Source: an uncultured Spirochaetia bacterium (lineage in GTDB: Bacteria; Spirochaetota; Spirochaetia; CAKZLE01). Taken from it: a stretch of DNA of 64,000 nucleotides. The stretch spans positions 62,001 to 126,000 of the forward strand of contig CAKZLE010000004.1 in the NCBI GenBank assembly GCA_937125225.1, given 5' to 3'. The notes below the pieces were generated by a model that searched no databases, was not told where the DNA came from, and was given only the letters and a program-made list of their open reading frames with translations. The position numbers and the translations under genes were made by a program. Positions 35,189 through 44,041 of this stretch are shown here, piece after piece (within the stretch, counting starts at the first letter, position 1; every line of letters starts with the position of its first letter).

Positions 35189-37845
35189 GAAGTCTCAAGA
35201 AGCTTGTGAGCCCCATTGGTACTTTCATCAATACAAAGCTCTTTCTGGTACTTGTCATTGGAGTTCTCCTCTCCTATACCTTTATCAGTTGGCAGGGGGA
35301 GAAAGAGGAGAAATTTGACCAATTACGATATGAGACTCAATCAGCAGCACTTATCATAGCAAGAAATACTGAGATAAGCTTTCAAGGACTCTCACAGGCT
35401 CTTGACCGCCTAGCCCTTACAACCATCCATTCGGATAGTATAGATCAGAGGGCCTGGCGGGAGAAGGCCAAGAGATATCAGGAGACTTATACAGGAATAC
35501 GAACGATCGAACTATTAGATGAGAAAATGAAAGTCCTCACGTCATTTCCCAATCAGGAATGGCAGAAAGCTCATGAACAGGAATTAACAGCTTCTCAGAT
35601 AGTTTCTGTCGTATCTCCAGTGTATGATGGAACCCAGTTAGAGGGATTCATCATCGGACGGATTGATATGTATGATGTCATGCATAACTCCTTTGATGAA
35701 TATGATGATCTGTTCCAGATTCAATTATTGAAGAATGAGGCTCTTCTGCTTGAGACTGGGGATTGGAATAGAGCTGGGATCCCTTATCAGAAGATAGAAA
35801 AGATCTCTCTCAATGAGTTCAATACAATGTCAGTGGTGTTAGCTCCAACAGAGGCTTTTGAGAAGAAGAATCAGGAAAGTGTTCGGGCCCTTCTGCTATT
35901 CCTGATCTTTACCACCTTGATCGTCTCCTTTGTTATTGGGCTAGCTCAGAAGAATCATGCGTTATCTGCCCTTAATCTTAGGCAGTACCTGGAACTCTTG
36001 GAGAATATCAAGCTAGCGGCAATGACCGTCGATATCAGGGGGAATCTAACCTACTGTAATGATCACCTTCTCGAGTTGCTAGGGTATGAACAGAAAGAGA
36101 CCCTTGGAGCAAACATATTCGAACTCCTGCTTCCCTATTATGGGGATAGTTTGAAGAGAGGTTTTCTCAGACATTTGAAAGCCGGAGATATCCCCACTCA
36201 CAATGAGGTGAGGATCAAGACGAAAGAGGGTGTAGAGAGATATATGGTCCTCAATAACACTCTTTTGAGGAATACTCAGGGCGAGGTCGTCGGCTTTGCC
36301 TCTATTGGTGATGATATTACTGAGCAGAAACGAAGCGATCAGACCCTGTTCCTACAAAGTAGTGCTCTCTCATCGGCGGTCGAAGGGATAGTCATTCAAA
36401 AGATCTCCGGTGAGATCGAATGGGTGAACAAAGCCCTCCTTGAACTGATCGGCTATGAAGAGTCTGAGGTCATTGGTAATTCTTTCAAGAATCTCATTCG
36501 CTCTGATCACAAAGATGAAGATTTCTATGAAGCCATTGATAGGACTGTACATGCCGGTCTAGTCTGGAGTGGAGAACTCGTGAACAGGAGGAAAGATGGT
36601 TCTTTATACCATGAGTATATGACTATCACCCCTGTGAAAGATGAATTTGATGAGATCTCTCACTATATATCGATCAAACGTGATATTACCGAACAGAAAA
36701 AACTCGAAGAAGAGAACAGGATCCTTGCTGAACAGTTTGCCTTGAGCCAGAGGATCGATTCACTGGGAAAACTTGCTGGTGGTATTGCTCATGACTTCAA
36801 TAATCTACTTGTTCCGATCATAGGCTTTGCAGATATTGGGATGATGAATGAGACAGCCGACAAGAGTATTCAGGAGAGCTTCAGGCAGATCAAGGATGCG
36901 GGAGAGAAGGCTGCAGAGCTTACGAAACAGATACTTGCTTTTGGACGAAAGCAGATGCTCAAATTAGAAGTCCTAGACATGAATAAGGTCATCTCTGACT
37001 TTCAGCCGATGCTTGTACGCTTGATAGGAGAACAGGTCCTCATCTCTTTTGAACTGGATGAAAGAGAACTCCTCATAGAGGCTGATAAAGGACAACTAGA
37101 ACAGATCATCATGAATCTTGCAGTGAATGCCCGTGATGCCATGGTGAAAGGTGGAGAATTGACCATCACAACACGTGTGGAGAGTTTGGATATTGGAGAG
37201 CATGCGGTATTGCTTTTCAAAGATACAGGAGCCGGTATGGCCTCTGATACCCTTGAACATCTCTTCGAACCCTTCTATACGACGAAACCTCAAGGAAGTG
37301 GTACAGGATTAGGACTCTCTACGGTCTTTGGGATAGTAAAACAACATAATGGAACTATCGAAGTCTCTTCGACCCTCAATCAAGGAAGTGAATTCATCAT
37401 CTCTTTCGGTCTGGTGGGGGGTAGGCAGGTTCCCACTAAGAAACATACCAAAAGTATTGGGAAAGCTGCAAACGGAAGTGAGACTATCGTAGTCGTAGAA
37501 GATAATACTCAAGTCCTTCAACTCGTATCAACTACCCTGAGAAATCATGGATATACCGTGATAACCTGTGATACTCCCAAGAAAGGACTTGCGGCGGTAC
37601 TTGAATCGCCTTCTAGTATCGATCTAGTCCTCTCTGATATCATCATGCCTCAATATGATGGATTGACCCTGTTAGGAAAGATCAGAAAGCAAAGGCCTAA
37701 GACAAAGGGTCTCTTCATGTCCGGCTATACTGATACTGAGATCTCAAAACATATGCAGATGGATGATGACTTTAATTTTATTCAGAAACCCTTTAGTACT
37801 GATGCACTTCTTGCTAAGGTGCGTTGGGTCCTAACAAGGCCCTAA
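35185..37845 (+). CDS. Hybrid histidine kinase with two PAS domains and C-terminal receiver
   Basis: 886 aa, start TTG 35185 with GGGAGG (35173-35178) upstream; the start overlaps the previous stop. TM1 (about 19-35) and TM2 (about 235-253) enclose a periplasmic sensor of about 200 residues. PAS1 (about 265-385) and PAS2 (about 392-510) follow. The phosphoacceptor is H536 (GGIAHDFNNLL), the ATPase shows NLAVNARDAM, DTGAGM and GTGLGLSTVFG, and the receiver phosphoacceptor is D818 (LVLSDIIMPQYDG) with KPFS. A receiver on the same chain without a separate output gene suggests phosphorelay to an unknown phosphotransfer protein. Probably senses the ligand bound by the preceding lipoprotein. Confidence 0.92.
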   Translation: MRSLKKLVSPIGTFINTKLFLVLVIGVLLSYTFISWQGEKEEKFDQLRYETQSAALIIARNTEISFQGLSQALDRLALTTIHSDSIDQRAWREKAKRYQETYTGIRTIELLDEKMKVLTSFPNQEWQKAHEQELTASQIVSVVSPVYDGTQLEGFIIGRIDMYDVMHNSFDEYDDLFQIQLLKNEALLLETGDWNRAGIPYQKIEKISLNEFNTMSVVLAPTEAFEKKNQESVRALLLFLIFTTLIVSFVIGLAQKNHALSALNLRQYLELLENIKLAAMTVDIRGNLTYCNDHLLELLGYEQKETLGANIFELLLPYYGDSLKRGFLRHLKAGDIPTHNEVRIKTKEGVERYMVLNNTLLRNTQGEVVGFASIGDDITEQKRSDQTLFLQSSALSSAVEGIVIQKISGEIEWVNKALLELIGYEESEVIGNSFKNLIRSDHKDEDFYEAIDRTVHAGLVWSGELVNRRKDGSLYHEYMTITPVKDEFDEISHYISIKRDITEQKKLEEENRILAEQFALSQRIDSLGKLAGGIAHDFNNLLVPIIGFADIGMMNETADKSIQESFRQIKDAGEKAAELTKQILAFGRKQMLKLEVLDMNKVISDFQPMLVRLIGEQVLISFELDERELLIEADKGQLEQIIMNLAVNARDAMVKGGELTITTRVESLDIGEHAVLLFKDTGAGMASDTLEHLFEPFYTTKPQGSGTGLGLSTVFGIVKQHNGTIEVSSTLNQGSEFIISFGLVGGRQVPTKKHTKSIGKAANGSETIVVVEDNTQVLQLVSTTLRNHGYTVITCDTPKKGLAAVLESPSSIDLVLSDIIMPQYDGLTLLGKIRKQRPKTKGLFMSGYTDTEISKHMQMDDDFNFIQKPFSTDALLAKVRWVLTRP

Positions 37846-37857
37846 AGTTTTCTTATC

Positions 37858-37903
37858 ATACATATTGTAATTATTATAAAACTGTGATAATTACAATATG
37901 TAT
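37858..37903. repeat. Perfect 17-bp AT-rich inverted repeat, likely operator
   Basis: ATACATATTGTAATTAT (37858-37874) is repeated as its exact reverse complement (37887-37903) around a 12-bp spacer. It has no GC-rich stem and no T-tail, so it is not a good terminator. It ends 22 bp before the start of the mini winged-helix gene, where an operator would lie. Confidence 0.6.
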
Positions 37904-37925
37904 AGATTAAGCACAGGAGTAAAAT

Positions 37926-38102
37926 ATGGAAGCAAGAGATAAGGTTTTGGAAGTCATGGGAAGTGCAGGCCGTCCGGTTAGTGCTGGAGAGGTCGAGAAG
38001 ATGTCTGGACTTGAGAGAAAAGAGGTCGATAAGGTCTTCAAAGCATTGAAGAAAGAGGAAGTGATCATATCCCCTGTTCGTTGTAAGTGGGAGATCAAAT
38101 AG
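37926..38102 (+). CDS. Mini winged-helix-like DNA-binding protein, 58 aa
   Basis: 58 aa. AGGAG lies 6 bp before ATG 37926. The sequence begins MEARDKVLEVMGSAGRPVSA and continues with GEVEKMSGLERKEVDKVFKA then LKKEEVIISPVRCKW: helix, turn, helix and a short wing, as in tiny winged-helix regulators found in clostridia and thermophiles. A 17-bp inverted repeat lies just upstream and a strong terminator just downstream, so it forms a unit of its own. Autoregulation through the repeat is an inference. Confidence 0.75.
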   Translation: MEARDKVLEVMGSAGRPVSAGEVEKMSGLERKEVDKVFKALKKEEVIISPVRCKWEIK

Positions 38103-38117
38103 TTGAATGAACTAGAG

Positions 38118-38148
38118 AAGGAGAGGATATAGATTCCTCTCCTTTTTT
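38118..38148 (+). terminator. Strong rho-independent terminator
   Basis: AAGGAGAGGA and TCCTCTCCTT pair perfectly (10 bp) around a 7-nt loop and run into a T tract. It ends the mini winged-helix transcript. Confidence 0.85.
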
Positions 38149-38208
38149 CACATGATATGAAACGATTTTCTCATCCATTGGTTCTTTCTAGTGTATGGAG
38201 GACACGCA

Positions 38209-39858
38209 ATGAGACACAGATCGCTATATATGAGAACCATGATATTCATGGTTATGATAGGTCTTTTATTTGGATGTGCAACGGGTGAAGAGTCTATAGT
38301 TCAAGAAAATACAGAATTACTTAGCCCAAGTGTAGAGGCTCTCGTGAGGCCCGTGATGGCATCCAAGGCTATGGCAAGTATCGCAATGGATACCGGGGTG
38401 AATACCCAATCCTTTTCACCTTCTGATAAGAATACAGAAGAATATGATCGAATCACCGATAATCCTTTTCGTAGTGTAGCAGATGATCCTGTCTCAACCT
38501 TTTCCATAGATTCCGATACTGCAAGCTATACCAATGTCAGAAGATTTCTCACACAAAGTAGTGAGTTGCCACCAAAGGATGCCGTACGTATCGAAGAGTT
38601 CCTTCAATACTTCCCTTATAAGTATGCACAGCCCTCAGGAGAACATCCCATTGGTTACCAACTCGATATGGAGCCGGCCCCTTGGGCCCCGGAACATCGA
38701 ATACTCAGGATCGCCCTGAAAGCAGAAGAGATCATGACCGAAGAGCTTCCTGCTTCCAATCTAGTGTTCCTGATCGATACTTCAGGCTCTATGCATAGTG
38801 ATAACAAACTACCCTTACTGCAGAAGAGTATGCAGATCCTAGTAGAGCAACTTAGACCGCAGGATTCGATCTCCATAGTTGCCTATGCAGGGTCTGCTGG
38901 AGTGATCCTGGAAAGGACCTCCGGAGAGAGACAGAAGACGATCCTTGCTGCGTTCACTGACCTTCAGGCAGGTGGTTCGACTGCAGGTGGAGCGGGAATA
39001 GAACTTGCCTACCAGATAGCTAGAGAGAACTATATCCCTAGCGGGAACAATCGAGTCATTCTTTGTACTGATGGTGATTTCAACGTTGGGGTCAGTTCTA
39101 CGGGAGAGCTAGAACGGCTCATCGAGGAGAAAAGGGAACAGAATATCTATCTCACTATCTTAGGTCTTGGGATGGGGAACTATAAGGACTCTCGTATGGA
39201 GGCTTTGTCAAATATCGGTAATGGTAATTATGCCTATATCGATAATCTTCTTGAGGCTAAGAAGGTCCTCGGTAAGGAAATCTGGGGAAATCTGTTTGCT
39301 GTTGCAAAGGATGTGAAGATCCAGATCGAATTCAATCCTACTATCGTTGGATCCTACCGTCTGATCGGATATGAGAATCGGGTACTGAATCGGGAGGATT
39401 TCAATGATGATGGGAAAGATGCCGGTGAGATGGGTTCAGGACAGACTGTGACGGCCTTCTATGAACTGGTACTAACCTCGTCACAAGAGGAAGAGTCCTC
39501 CTCCTCTGATCCTTTAGTATTTCAGGAAAGTACCGTCATTCCTTCAGATGATCTGCTATCTTTGAAGATCCGTTATAAGAGACCTGAAGAGGGCAAAGAA
39601 TCGAGCCAACTCATGAGCGTCCTGATGAATGAAGAATCTCTTTTCCATGAACCGGGAAAGACCGATGAAGATTTCACCTTTGCCAGTGCTGTTGTTGAGT
39701 TCGGTATGTTACTTCGAGATAGTCCCTATCAGGGGGACTCCTCCTGGCAACATGTGCTCACTCGTGCAAAAGAGTCTAAAGGTGTTGATGAGAATGGGTA
39801 TAGAGCTCAGTTCATACAACTCGTTGAACTTGCTGAACTCTTATCAAAGCAGAAATGA
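38209..39858 (+). CDS. VWA-domain lipoprotein (YfbK-like)
   Basis: 549 aa from ATG 38209, with GGAGG (38197-38201) 7 bp upstream; the in-frame GTG at 38191 is less likely. Lipobox LLFGC gives Cys23. The YfbK-type N-terminal domain is seen at about 85-170 (NPFRSVADDPVSTFSIDSDT), then a von Willebrand A domain with a full MIDAS: DTSGS (190-194), STAGGAGIELAY and CTDGD. A C-terminal DUF3520-like domain ends the protein. Surface metal-dependent adhesion or complex assembly is likely. It is not in an operon with a MoxR ATPase, unlike many VWA proteins. Confidence 0.87.
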   Translation: MRHRSLYMRTMIFMVMIGLLFGCATGEESIVQENTELLSPSVEALVRPVMASKAMASIAMDTGVNTQSFSPSDKNTEEYDRITDNPFRSVADDPVSTFSIDSDTASYTNVRRFLTQSSELPPKDAVRIEEFLQYFPYKYAQPSGEHPIGYQLDMEPAPWAPEHRILRIALKAEEIMTEELPASNLVFLIDTSGSMHSDNKLPLLQKSMQILVEQLRPQDSISIVAYAGSAGVILERTSGERQKTILAAFTDLQAGGSTAGGAGIELAYQIARENYIPSGNNRVILCTDGDFNVGVSSTGELERLIEEKREQNIYLTILGLGMGNYKDSRMEALSNIGNGNYAYIDNLLEAKKVLGKEIWGNLFAVAKDVKIQIEFNPTIVGSYRLIGYENRVLNREDFNDDGKDAGEMGSGQTVTAFYELVLTSSQEEESSSSDPLVFQESTVIPSDDLLSLKIRYKRPEEGKESSQLMSVLMNEESLFHEPGKTDEDFTFASAVVEFGMLLRDSPYQGDSSWQHVLTRAKESKGVDENGYRAQFIQLVELAELLSKQK

Positions 39859-39983
39859 TGGTTAGAGTAGGCCAACTCCATCTTCAAACTCCTAGAGGAA
39901 CAGGATCTCTCTGTGTACCGATGAGATCCTAGGCAAAACGAGTTCGAGGATCTTATCCTGATCAGGGTTCATGATCTTTAGGG

Positions 39984-40733
39984 TCAATTGACAATGTTAC
40001 TTGAGATCTGCCTACAGATTCCACCTATAGTAGTCTCATCTCCCTTTGCTTCGATTATCAACAGATAACCCTTATCAGCTGAGGTTGTTGTATAGGTCGT
40101 AGAAGTCGCCCCTTCGATGAGGGTCCTGTCTTCCATGTCAGCGGGATTCACACGATACCATTGATAGGTAAGGACACTCGTATCAATTGGGGTCCCTGCG
40201 GGGATGGATTGGACTGAGAAGTCAGCAGAAAGGCCATATCCGACATTTGGAGCTGAGACTCCTGTATTATCTATTGTTTCATCAAGACCCCAACTATTAA
40301 AATAGGTATGAATAGTGGTTACGGTAGAGTCTTCGATATTCGATTTCTGCCCATCGTAGGTACCCCCTGTAATATGAAACCGGTACTTATAATCTGTGTT
40401 CGTATAGACACTCAGAAGGGTGGACTCTCCAGATATCGTGACCGGTTCACCATCATTGAGATAATTCTGCCAATCAGTAGTTCCATCTAGGGAGCATTCT
40501 AGTGTATAACTTGTCGCGCCCAATATGTTTGGTGCGGCATATCCCAGATATACTGCTGTTTTTCCACCTGAAGAGCTAGAATATACACACATTTCAGTGA
40601 ATAGGAGGTTATCAGCTGTCCTTACCCATGGTAAATAGCCACCATCCCCATCACCACTGAAGAGGATATCACATCCGGAAAAAAGAAGAGAGATTACTAC
40701 TAACAAAGAAATTAGCGAAAAGACTTTTTTCAT
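39984..40733 (-). CDS. Hypothetical lipoprotein with Ig-like C-terminal domain
   Basis: 249 aa. The signal peptide ends with lipobox LFSGC (Cys about 21). A C-terminal stretch reads LTYQWYRVNPADMEDRTLIE and GATSTTYTTTSADKGYLLII, a typical bacterial immunoglobulin-like repeat (YQWYR...GAT..TYT...D.G). The middle region has no clear family. Probably an outer-surface or periplasmic protein; no function can be assigned. It is convergent with the VWA gene, 125 bp away. Confidence 0.75.
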   Translation of the reverse strand: MKKVFSLISLLVVISLLFSGCDILFSGDGDGGYLPWVRTADNLLFTEMCVYSSSSGGKTAVYLGYAAPNILGATSYTLECSLDGTTDWQNYLNDGEPVTISGESTLLSVYTNTDYKYRFHITGGTYDGQKSNIEDSTVTTIHTYFNSWGLDETIDNTGVSAPNVGYGLSADFSVQSIPAGTPIDTSVLTYQWYRVNPADMEDRTLIEGATSTTYTTTSADKGYLLIIEAKGDETTIGGICRQISSNIVN

Positions 40734-41114
40734 TTGGGCCCCCCAGTTCTTTATTCAAGCTAAGCTGAGAGTGTTACATGATTATTGCTACACTGTGATA
40801 TAATTATAACATAGATTGTAGCTACGTAGTTACAATGTGTTGAGTTGTCATCTTCCTGTGGTTGATATGAGTTTTAGGGCACTGCTCTGGAAGAGTAGGT
40901 TGGAATGCTCAATTAACTAGTGTTTTACTCTGTGCAATCCCAGCTCTATTGGTTTTTTACAATTAATCCTGACCCCAACTCGCGATAGGTTGTACCTGAG
41001 ATAGATAGCTCATGACTCCTCTGTTTGCAACAATCGAAGTAATTATCCACCCATCTATTTCTTTGGGAAACAAAATGTGCCAAACTGATAACACACTAGA
41101 TGCTGGAGGGGTGT
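40734..41114. other. Intergenic region (381 bp) with a near-palindrome
   Basis: No gene seen. ATTGTAGCTAC-GTAGTTACAAT (40815-40836) is a 22-bp palindrome with one mismatch. Nearby ACTGTGATATAATTATAACA resembles the ACTGTGATAATTACAATATG that spans the right part of the 37858-37903 inverted repeat. Both gaps might hold sites for one regulator, but this is weak. Confidence 0.4.
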
Positions 41115-42500
41115 ATGAAACAGAGAGAGTTCTCAAGAATGTGGGGTAAAAGACTACGCTGCACTCTGTTCCTTCTCTTCTTTATCCTAGCAGCTTCCAA
41201 TATGGTTGCAGCCAACAATGAGGTTAGGGATCTTTTAGTCGATGCTACTGTCCGTATTGACAGTATAGACTCTGCTGGAGAGGTCTTCTCTTATGGATCA
41301 GGTTTCTTCATTGCTGAGAATGGGCTTATCTGTACCAATTTTCATGTGATCGAGGATCACTTCCGTGATGGCTACACATTGGAGGTCCAGACTAACTACG
41401 GTGAGTCTTTCGATGCTGTACCGATTGTATGGAACTATGAGAGAGATTGGGCTGTCATTCAGATAGAGGGGGCCTTTCATGAGCAGTATATCGATTTTGG
41501 GACGGATATCGATCTTCTTGATGACATCTGGGCGGCAGGTTATCCGGTCACCGGGAATCTGAAGATAACAGAGGGGACGATCAATGCCTACCAACCAGAT
41601 TTCATGGGGTATGGTCAGAACTTCTATGATGTATCGATAAATTTCGATAGTGGTAACAGCGGTGGTCCTGTGATCAATGAGTATCTTGAAGCGATCGGTA
41701 TCGTAGTGGCCTACTACACCGAGGCAAGGGCTATGGATTTCATCATCCCGATAGAGGAGATCGTTGATGAACTGTATTGGGCTCGCTACATAACCGGGAG
41801 TGATGCCTTTGTACCTCAATATATCTCAGGAGACTACTATAGTACCAATAGTGATGAGGTCTTCTATGTGACGAACTTTACCGGTTATGAGATCAGTTAT
41901 CTCTATATACTCGATGAGAAGATGGTAGCTCTAGATGATTGGGGTGAAGATTTACTTGGAGCAGGGATCCTCCCTGAGAACAGTTGGATCACCATCGACC
42001 CCTATGAGTATCACTATATCCAAGACCAGATTGATGGAGTTCTCGGTGAGTTGATCATACTGGCAATCGATATCGATGGTGATATGTATATAAGAGAATG
42101 GTTCCCTGATCTTGATCCTTGGGATATCGAGCTGACCATGGATGATATTGAATACTACTGGGATAGTGAGGATAAGATCCTGACTGATGAGAGTATCACG
42201 GTGACCAATCATACTGGGTACACCTTTGAAGGTCTCTATCTCACAGATGGCGATATGTTAGATTCCGGGATACTAGGGGAGAATCTTCTCTCCTCATTGA
42301 TGCATGAGGGTATGAGCCAGATCATCGATCCTCAAGAGATTGATTTGCTCACAGAGATAGAAGATCTCTCTTATGAATATTTCTATCTTATCGCGATCGA
42401 TGATGAGGGAGATTATTATGTCCATATGTGGTTCCCTGGTTTAGATTCATGGGATATTGAGATGAGCTTCGAGGACTATGAGTCAAACTACCAGTTATAG
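41115..42500 (+). CDS. Exported trypsin-like (S1C) serine protease with two C-terminal repeats
   Basis: 461 aa from ATG 41115, just after GGAGGGG; ATG 41100 is an alternative. A signal peptide (about 13-33) precedes a protease domain with a complete triad: His77 (TNFHVI), Asp111 (ERDWAVI) and Ser182 (GNSGGP). There is no PDZ domain. Two related repeats of about 100 residues follow (about 239-340 and 360-455). Each has VTN(F/H)TGY near its start, YLTDGD or YILDEK later, and ends in WFP.LD.WDIE...D. The repeats may be ligand-binding or cell-surface domains. Single gene, convergent with the LacI gene three bases away. Confidence 0.85.
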   Translation: MKQREFSRMWGKRLRCTLFLLFFILAASNMVAANNEVRDLLVDATVRIDSIDSAGEVFSYGSGFFIAENGLICTNFHVIEDHFRDGYTLEVQTNYGESFDAVPIVWNYERDWAVIQIEGAFHEQYIDFGTDIDLLDDIWAAGYPVTGNLKITEGTINAYQPDFMGYGQNFYDVSINFDSGNSGGPVINEYLEAIGIVVAYYTEARAMDFIIPIEEIVDELYWARYITGSDAFVPQYISGDYYSTNSDEVFYVTNFTGYEISYLYILDEKMVALDDWGEDLLGAGILPENSWITIDPYEYHYIQDQIDGVLGELIILAIDIDGDMYIREWFPDLDPWDIELTMDDIEYYWDSEDKILTDESITVTNHTGYTFEGLYLTDGDMLDSGILGENLLSSLMHEGMSQIIDPQEIDLLTEIEDLSYEYFYLIAIDDEGDYYVHMWFPGLDSWDIEMSFEDYESNYQL

Positions 42501-42503
42501 GGA

Positions 42504-43493
42504 TCAGATAAGTTCTGGAGAAAGACGAAAGATCTGAGGGAAGGTGATATCTTCATGATCGATCCTCTGTAATAGGAGATCTGCTGCAGTGGTCCCTATC
42601 TGCCCTAACGGTTGTTTGACTGTTACGAATGAGTGTGTGAATAGGGGGGATATGGCTGCTAGGTCGAATGCAGCGATCTTGATCCTGCTACCTTCAGGAT
42701 GTTCAGCTAGATACTTCTCCGCACCGATTCGCATGAATAGATTGACGATGAACACATAAGAGACATCCTTGGAAGACTCCATGATATGGGCCATCGCATG
42801 ATAGCCTGATTGGATATGCATATCACCAAATTGGATAATATCCTCTTCAAGTGGTATCTGATGATCAGATAAAGCCTGTGAGTAACCTTTGAAGCGCTCT
42901 TTTGCAGAGGTGAGACTCTGGTCGCCAGCTATGACGGCGATCTTCTTTGCACCATCCTCGATGCAACTCGTTACCGCCTCATAGGCCCCATGATAGTTAT
43001 CGGTCAGGACACAATCTGAGCTCATCCCCTCGATCATACGGTCTACAAGAACGAACGGGATCTTATGTTCATCAAGGATGGAGAAGTGCTCTCCTCGGTC
43101 AGAGGCTGGGATGATGATCGCTCCATCCACCTGTTTCTCGATCAAGAGCTCTAATCTAGCTTTCTCCTCTTCAATATCCTCTCTTGAATTGAGGATGAAG
43201 GTGGTATAACCTTTAGCCCTCAAGACCTCTTCGATACCCTCGGCTACTGCAGTGAAGAAATCATTCTGGAACTCCGGGGCGACGATCCCGATCGTATGGG
43301 TCTTCTGTGCCCGTAGGGAACGCGCGATAGGGTTCACACGATACCCGATCTCTTTCATAGCGACTAGGACTGAGTCACGTGTTTTCTTCTGGACCTTAGG
43401 ATCCTTGTTGATGACACGGGAAACCGTTGCTGTTGAGACTCCTGCTTTCTTCGCTACATCTTTTACGGTTGCACCGCGCCCCTGTCTTCCCAT
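42504..43493 (-). CDS. LacI family repressor of the fucose cluster
   Basis: 329 aa. The DNA-binding domain reads TVKDVAKKAGVSTATVSRVI followed by NKDPKVQKKTRDSVLVAMKEIGYRVNPIAR, a textbook LacI start. The rest is a periplasmic-binding-protein-like sensor. It is translationally coupled to the FucU gene (TAATG overlap) and faces fucI across two abutting TGTAATCGATTACA palindromes, the obvious operators. The inducer is probably L-fucose or a related sugar; inferred. Confidence 0.9.
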   Translation of the reverse strand: MGRQGRGATVKDVAKKAGVSTATVSRVINKDPKVQKKTRDSVLVAMKEIGYRVNPIARSLRAQKTHTIGIVAPEFQNDFFTAVAEGIEEVLRAKGYTTFILNSREDIEEEKARLELLIEKQVDGAIIIPASDRGEHFSILDEHKIPFVLVDRMIEGMSSDCVLTDNYHGAYEAVTSCIEDGAKKIAVIAGDQSLTSAKERFKGYSQALSDHQIPLEEDIIQFGDMHIQSGYHAMAHIMESSKDVSYVFIVNLFMRIGAEKYLAEHPEGSRIKIAAFDLAAISPLFTHSFVTVKQPLGQIGTTAADLLLQRIDHEDITFPQIFRLSPELI

Positions 43494-43927
43494 TATTTGA
43501 ATACGACACCTTTCTTCAGGATTATATTGGCATAGATTGCCTCTTCTCCACTAGCTACGATTGCATAGGCCTGTTTTGCCCGTTCATAGAATGCGAATCG
43601 CTCTATAGATCCAAAATCAGTGAAATCCTTCTCGTGCTTTCTTGTGACTGCATCATATCTATCCCAGATCTCAGGTCTTCCACAGGGGTCTCCCGGAACG
43701 ACTTCCATCAACCATGCCTGGTTCTCACTATACTGATCGAGAGGCATGAGGGAGAGGATCGCATCAAGGATCTCTGGGACCCCATGCCCATCAAGTCTTA
43801 CGAGCTTCTGTGAATAGTTAGCTGAGGGGAAGTTTCCGTCTCCGATGACGATCTCATCTCCGTGTCCCATCTCCATCAAGATCTTCAGCAGCTCCGGTGA
43901 GATGATCGAAGGTATCCCTTTTAACAT
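43493..43927 (-). CDS. fucU: RbsD/FucU family sugar mutarotase (first copy)
   Basis: 144 aa from ATG 43927, chosen because it gives the family start MLKGIPSIISPELLKILMEMG; the longer in-frame start at 43975 adds 16 residues unlike the family and overlaps the promoter region. His22 and Asp24 (GHGDE) match the conserved catalytic pair, and the family ends with GE...Y.N..L.KGV. FucU interconverts the anomers of L-fucose and similar sugars before isomerisation. It leads the minus-strand operon with the LacI gene and is divergent from fucI, which supports the fucose call. Confidence 0.88.
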   Translation of the reverse strand: MLKGIPSIISPELLKILMEMGHGDEIVIGDGNFPSANYSQKLVRLDGHGVPEILDAILSLMPLDQYSENQAWLMEVVPGDPCGRPEIWDRYDAVTRKHEKDFTDFGSIERFAFYERAKQAYAIVASGEEAIYANIILKKGVVFK

Positions 43928-43954
43928 ATTGATTCTCCTCTGATTATTTTTTAC

Positions 43955-43983
43955 TTGCGTTCTAGAAAAAACCATGTGATAAT
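43955..43983 (+). promoter_or_regulatory. Candidate fucI promoter
   Basis: TTGCGT (43955-43960) and GATAAT (43978-43983) are 17 bp apart on the plus strand, immediately upstream of the LacI-type operators. A repressor bound there would block the start region. On the minus strand TATAAT (44013-44018) may serve fucU, though its -35 is poor. Confidence 0.55.
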
Positions 43984-44010
43984 GTAATCGATTACATGTA
44001 ATCGATTACA
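43983..44010. promoter_or_regulatory. Tandem 14-bp LacI-type operators
   Basis: TGTAATCGATTACA occurs twice with no gap, at 43983-43996 and 43997-44010. Each copy is a perfect palindrome with a central CG, the usual LacI-family operator shape. They lie between the divergent fucU-lacI and fucI genes. Confidence 0.88.
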
Positions 44011-44041
44011 TGATTATACCATGAGAACCAGGAGGCCGCCA

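Noticed and set aside
37858-37903. Inverted repeat as a terminator for the hybrid kinase gene
   Set aside because: The stem is almost all A-T and has no T tract after it; it fits an operator better.
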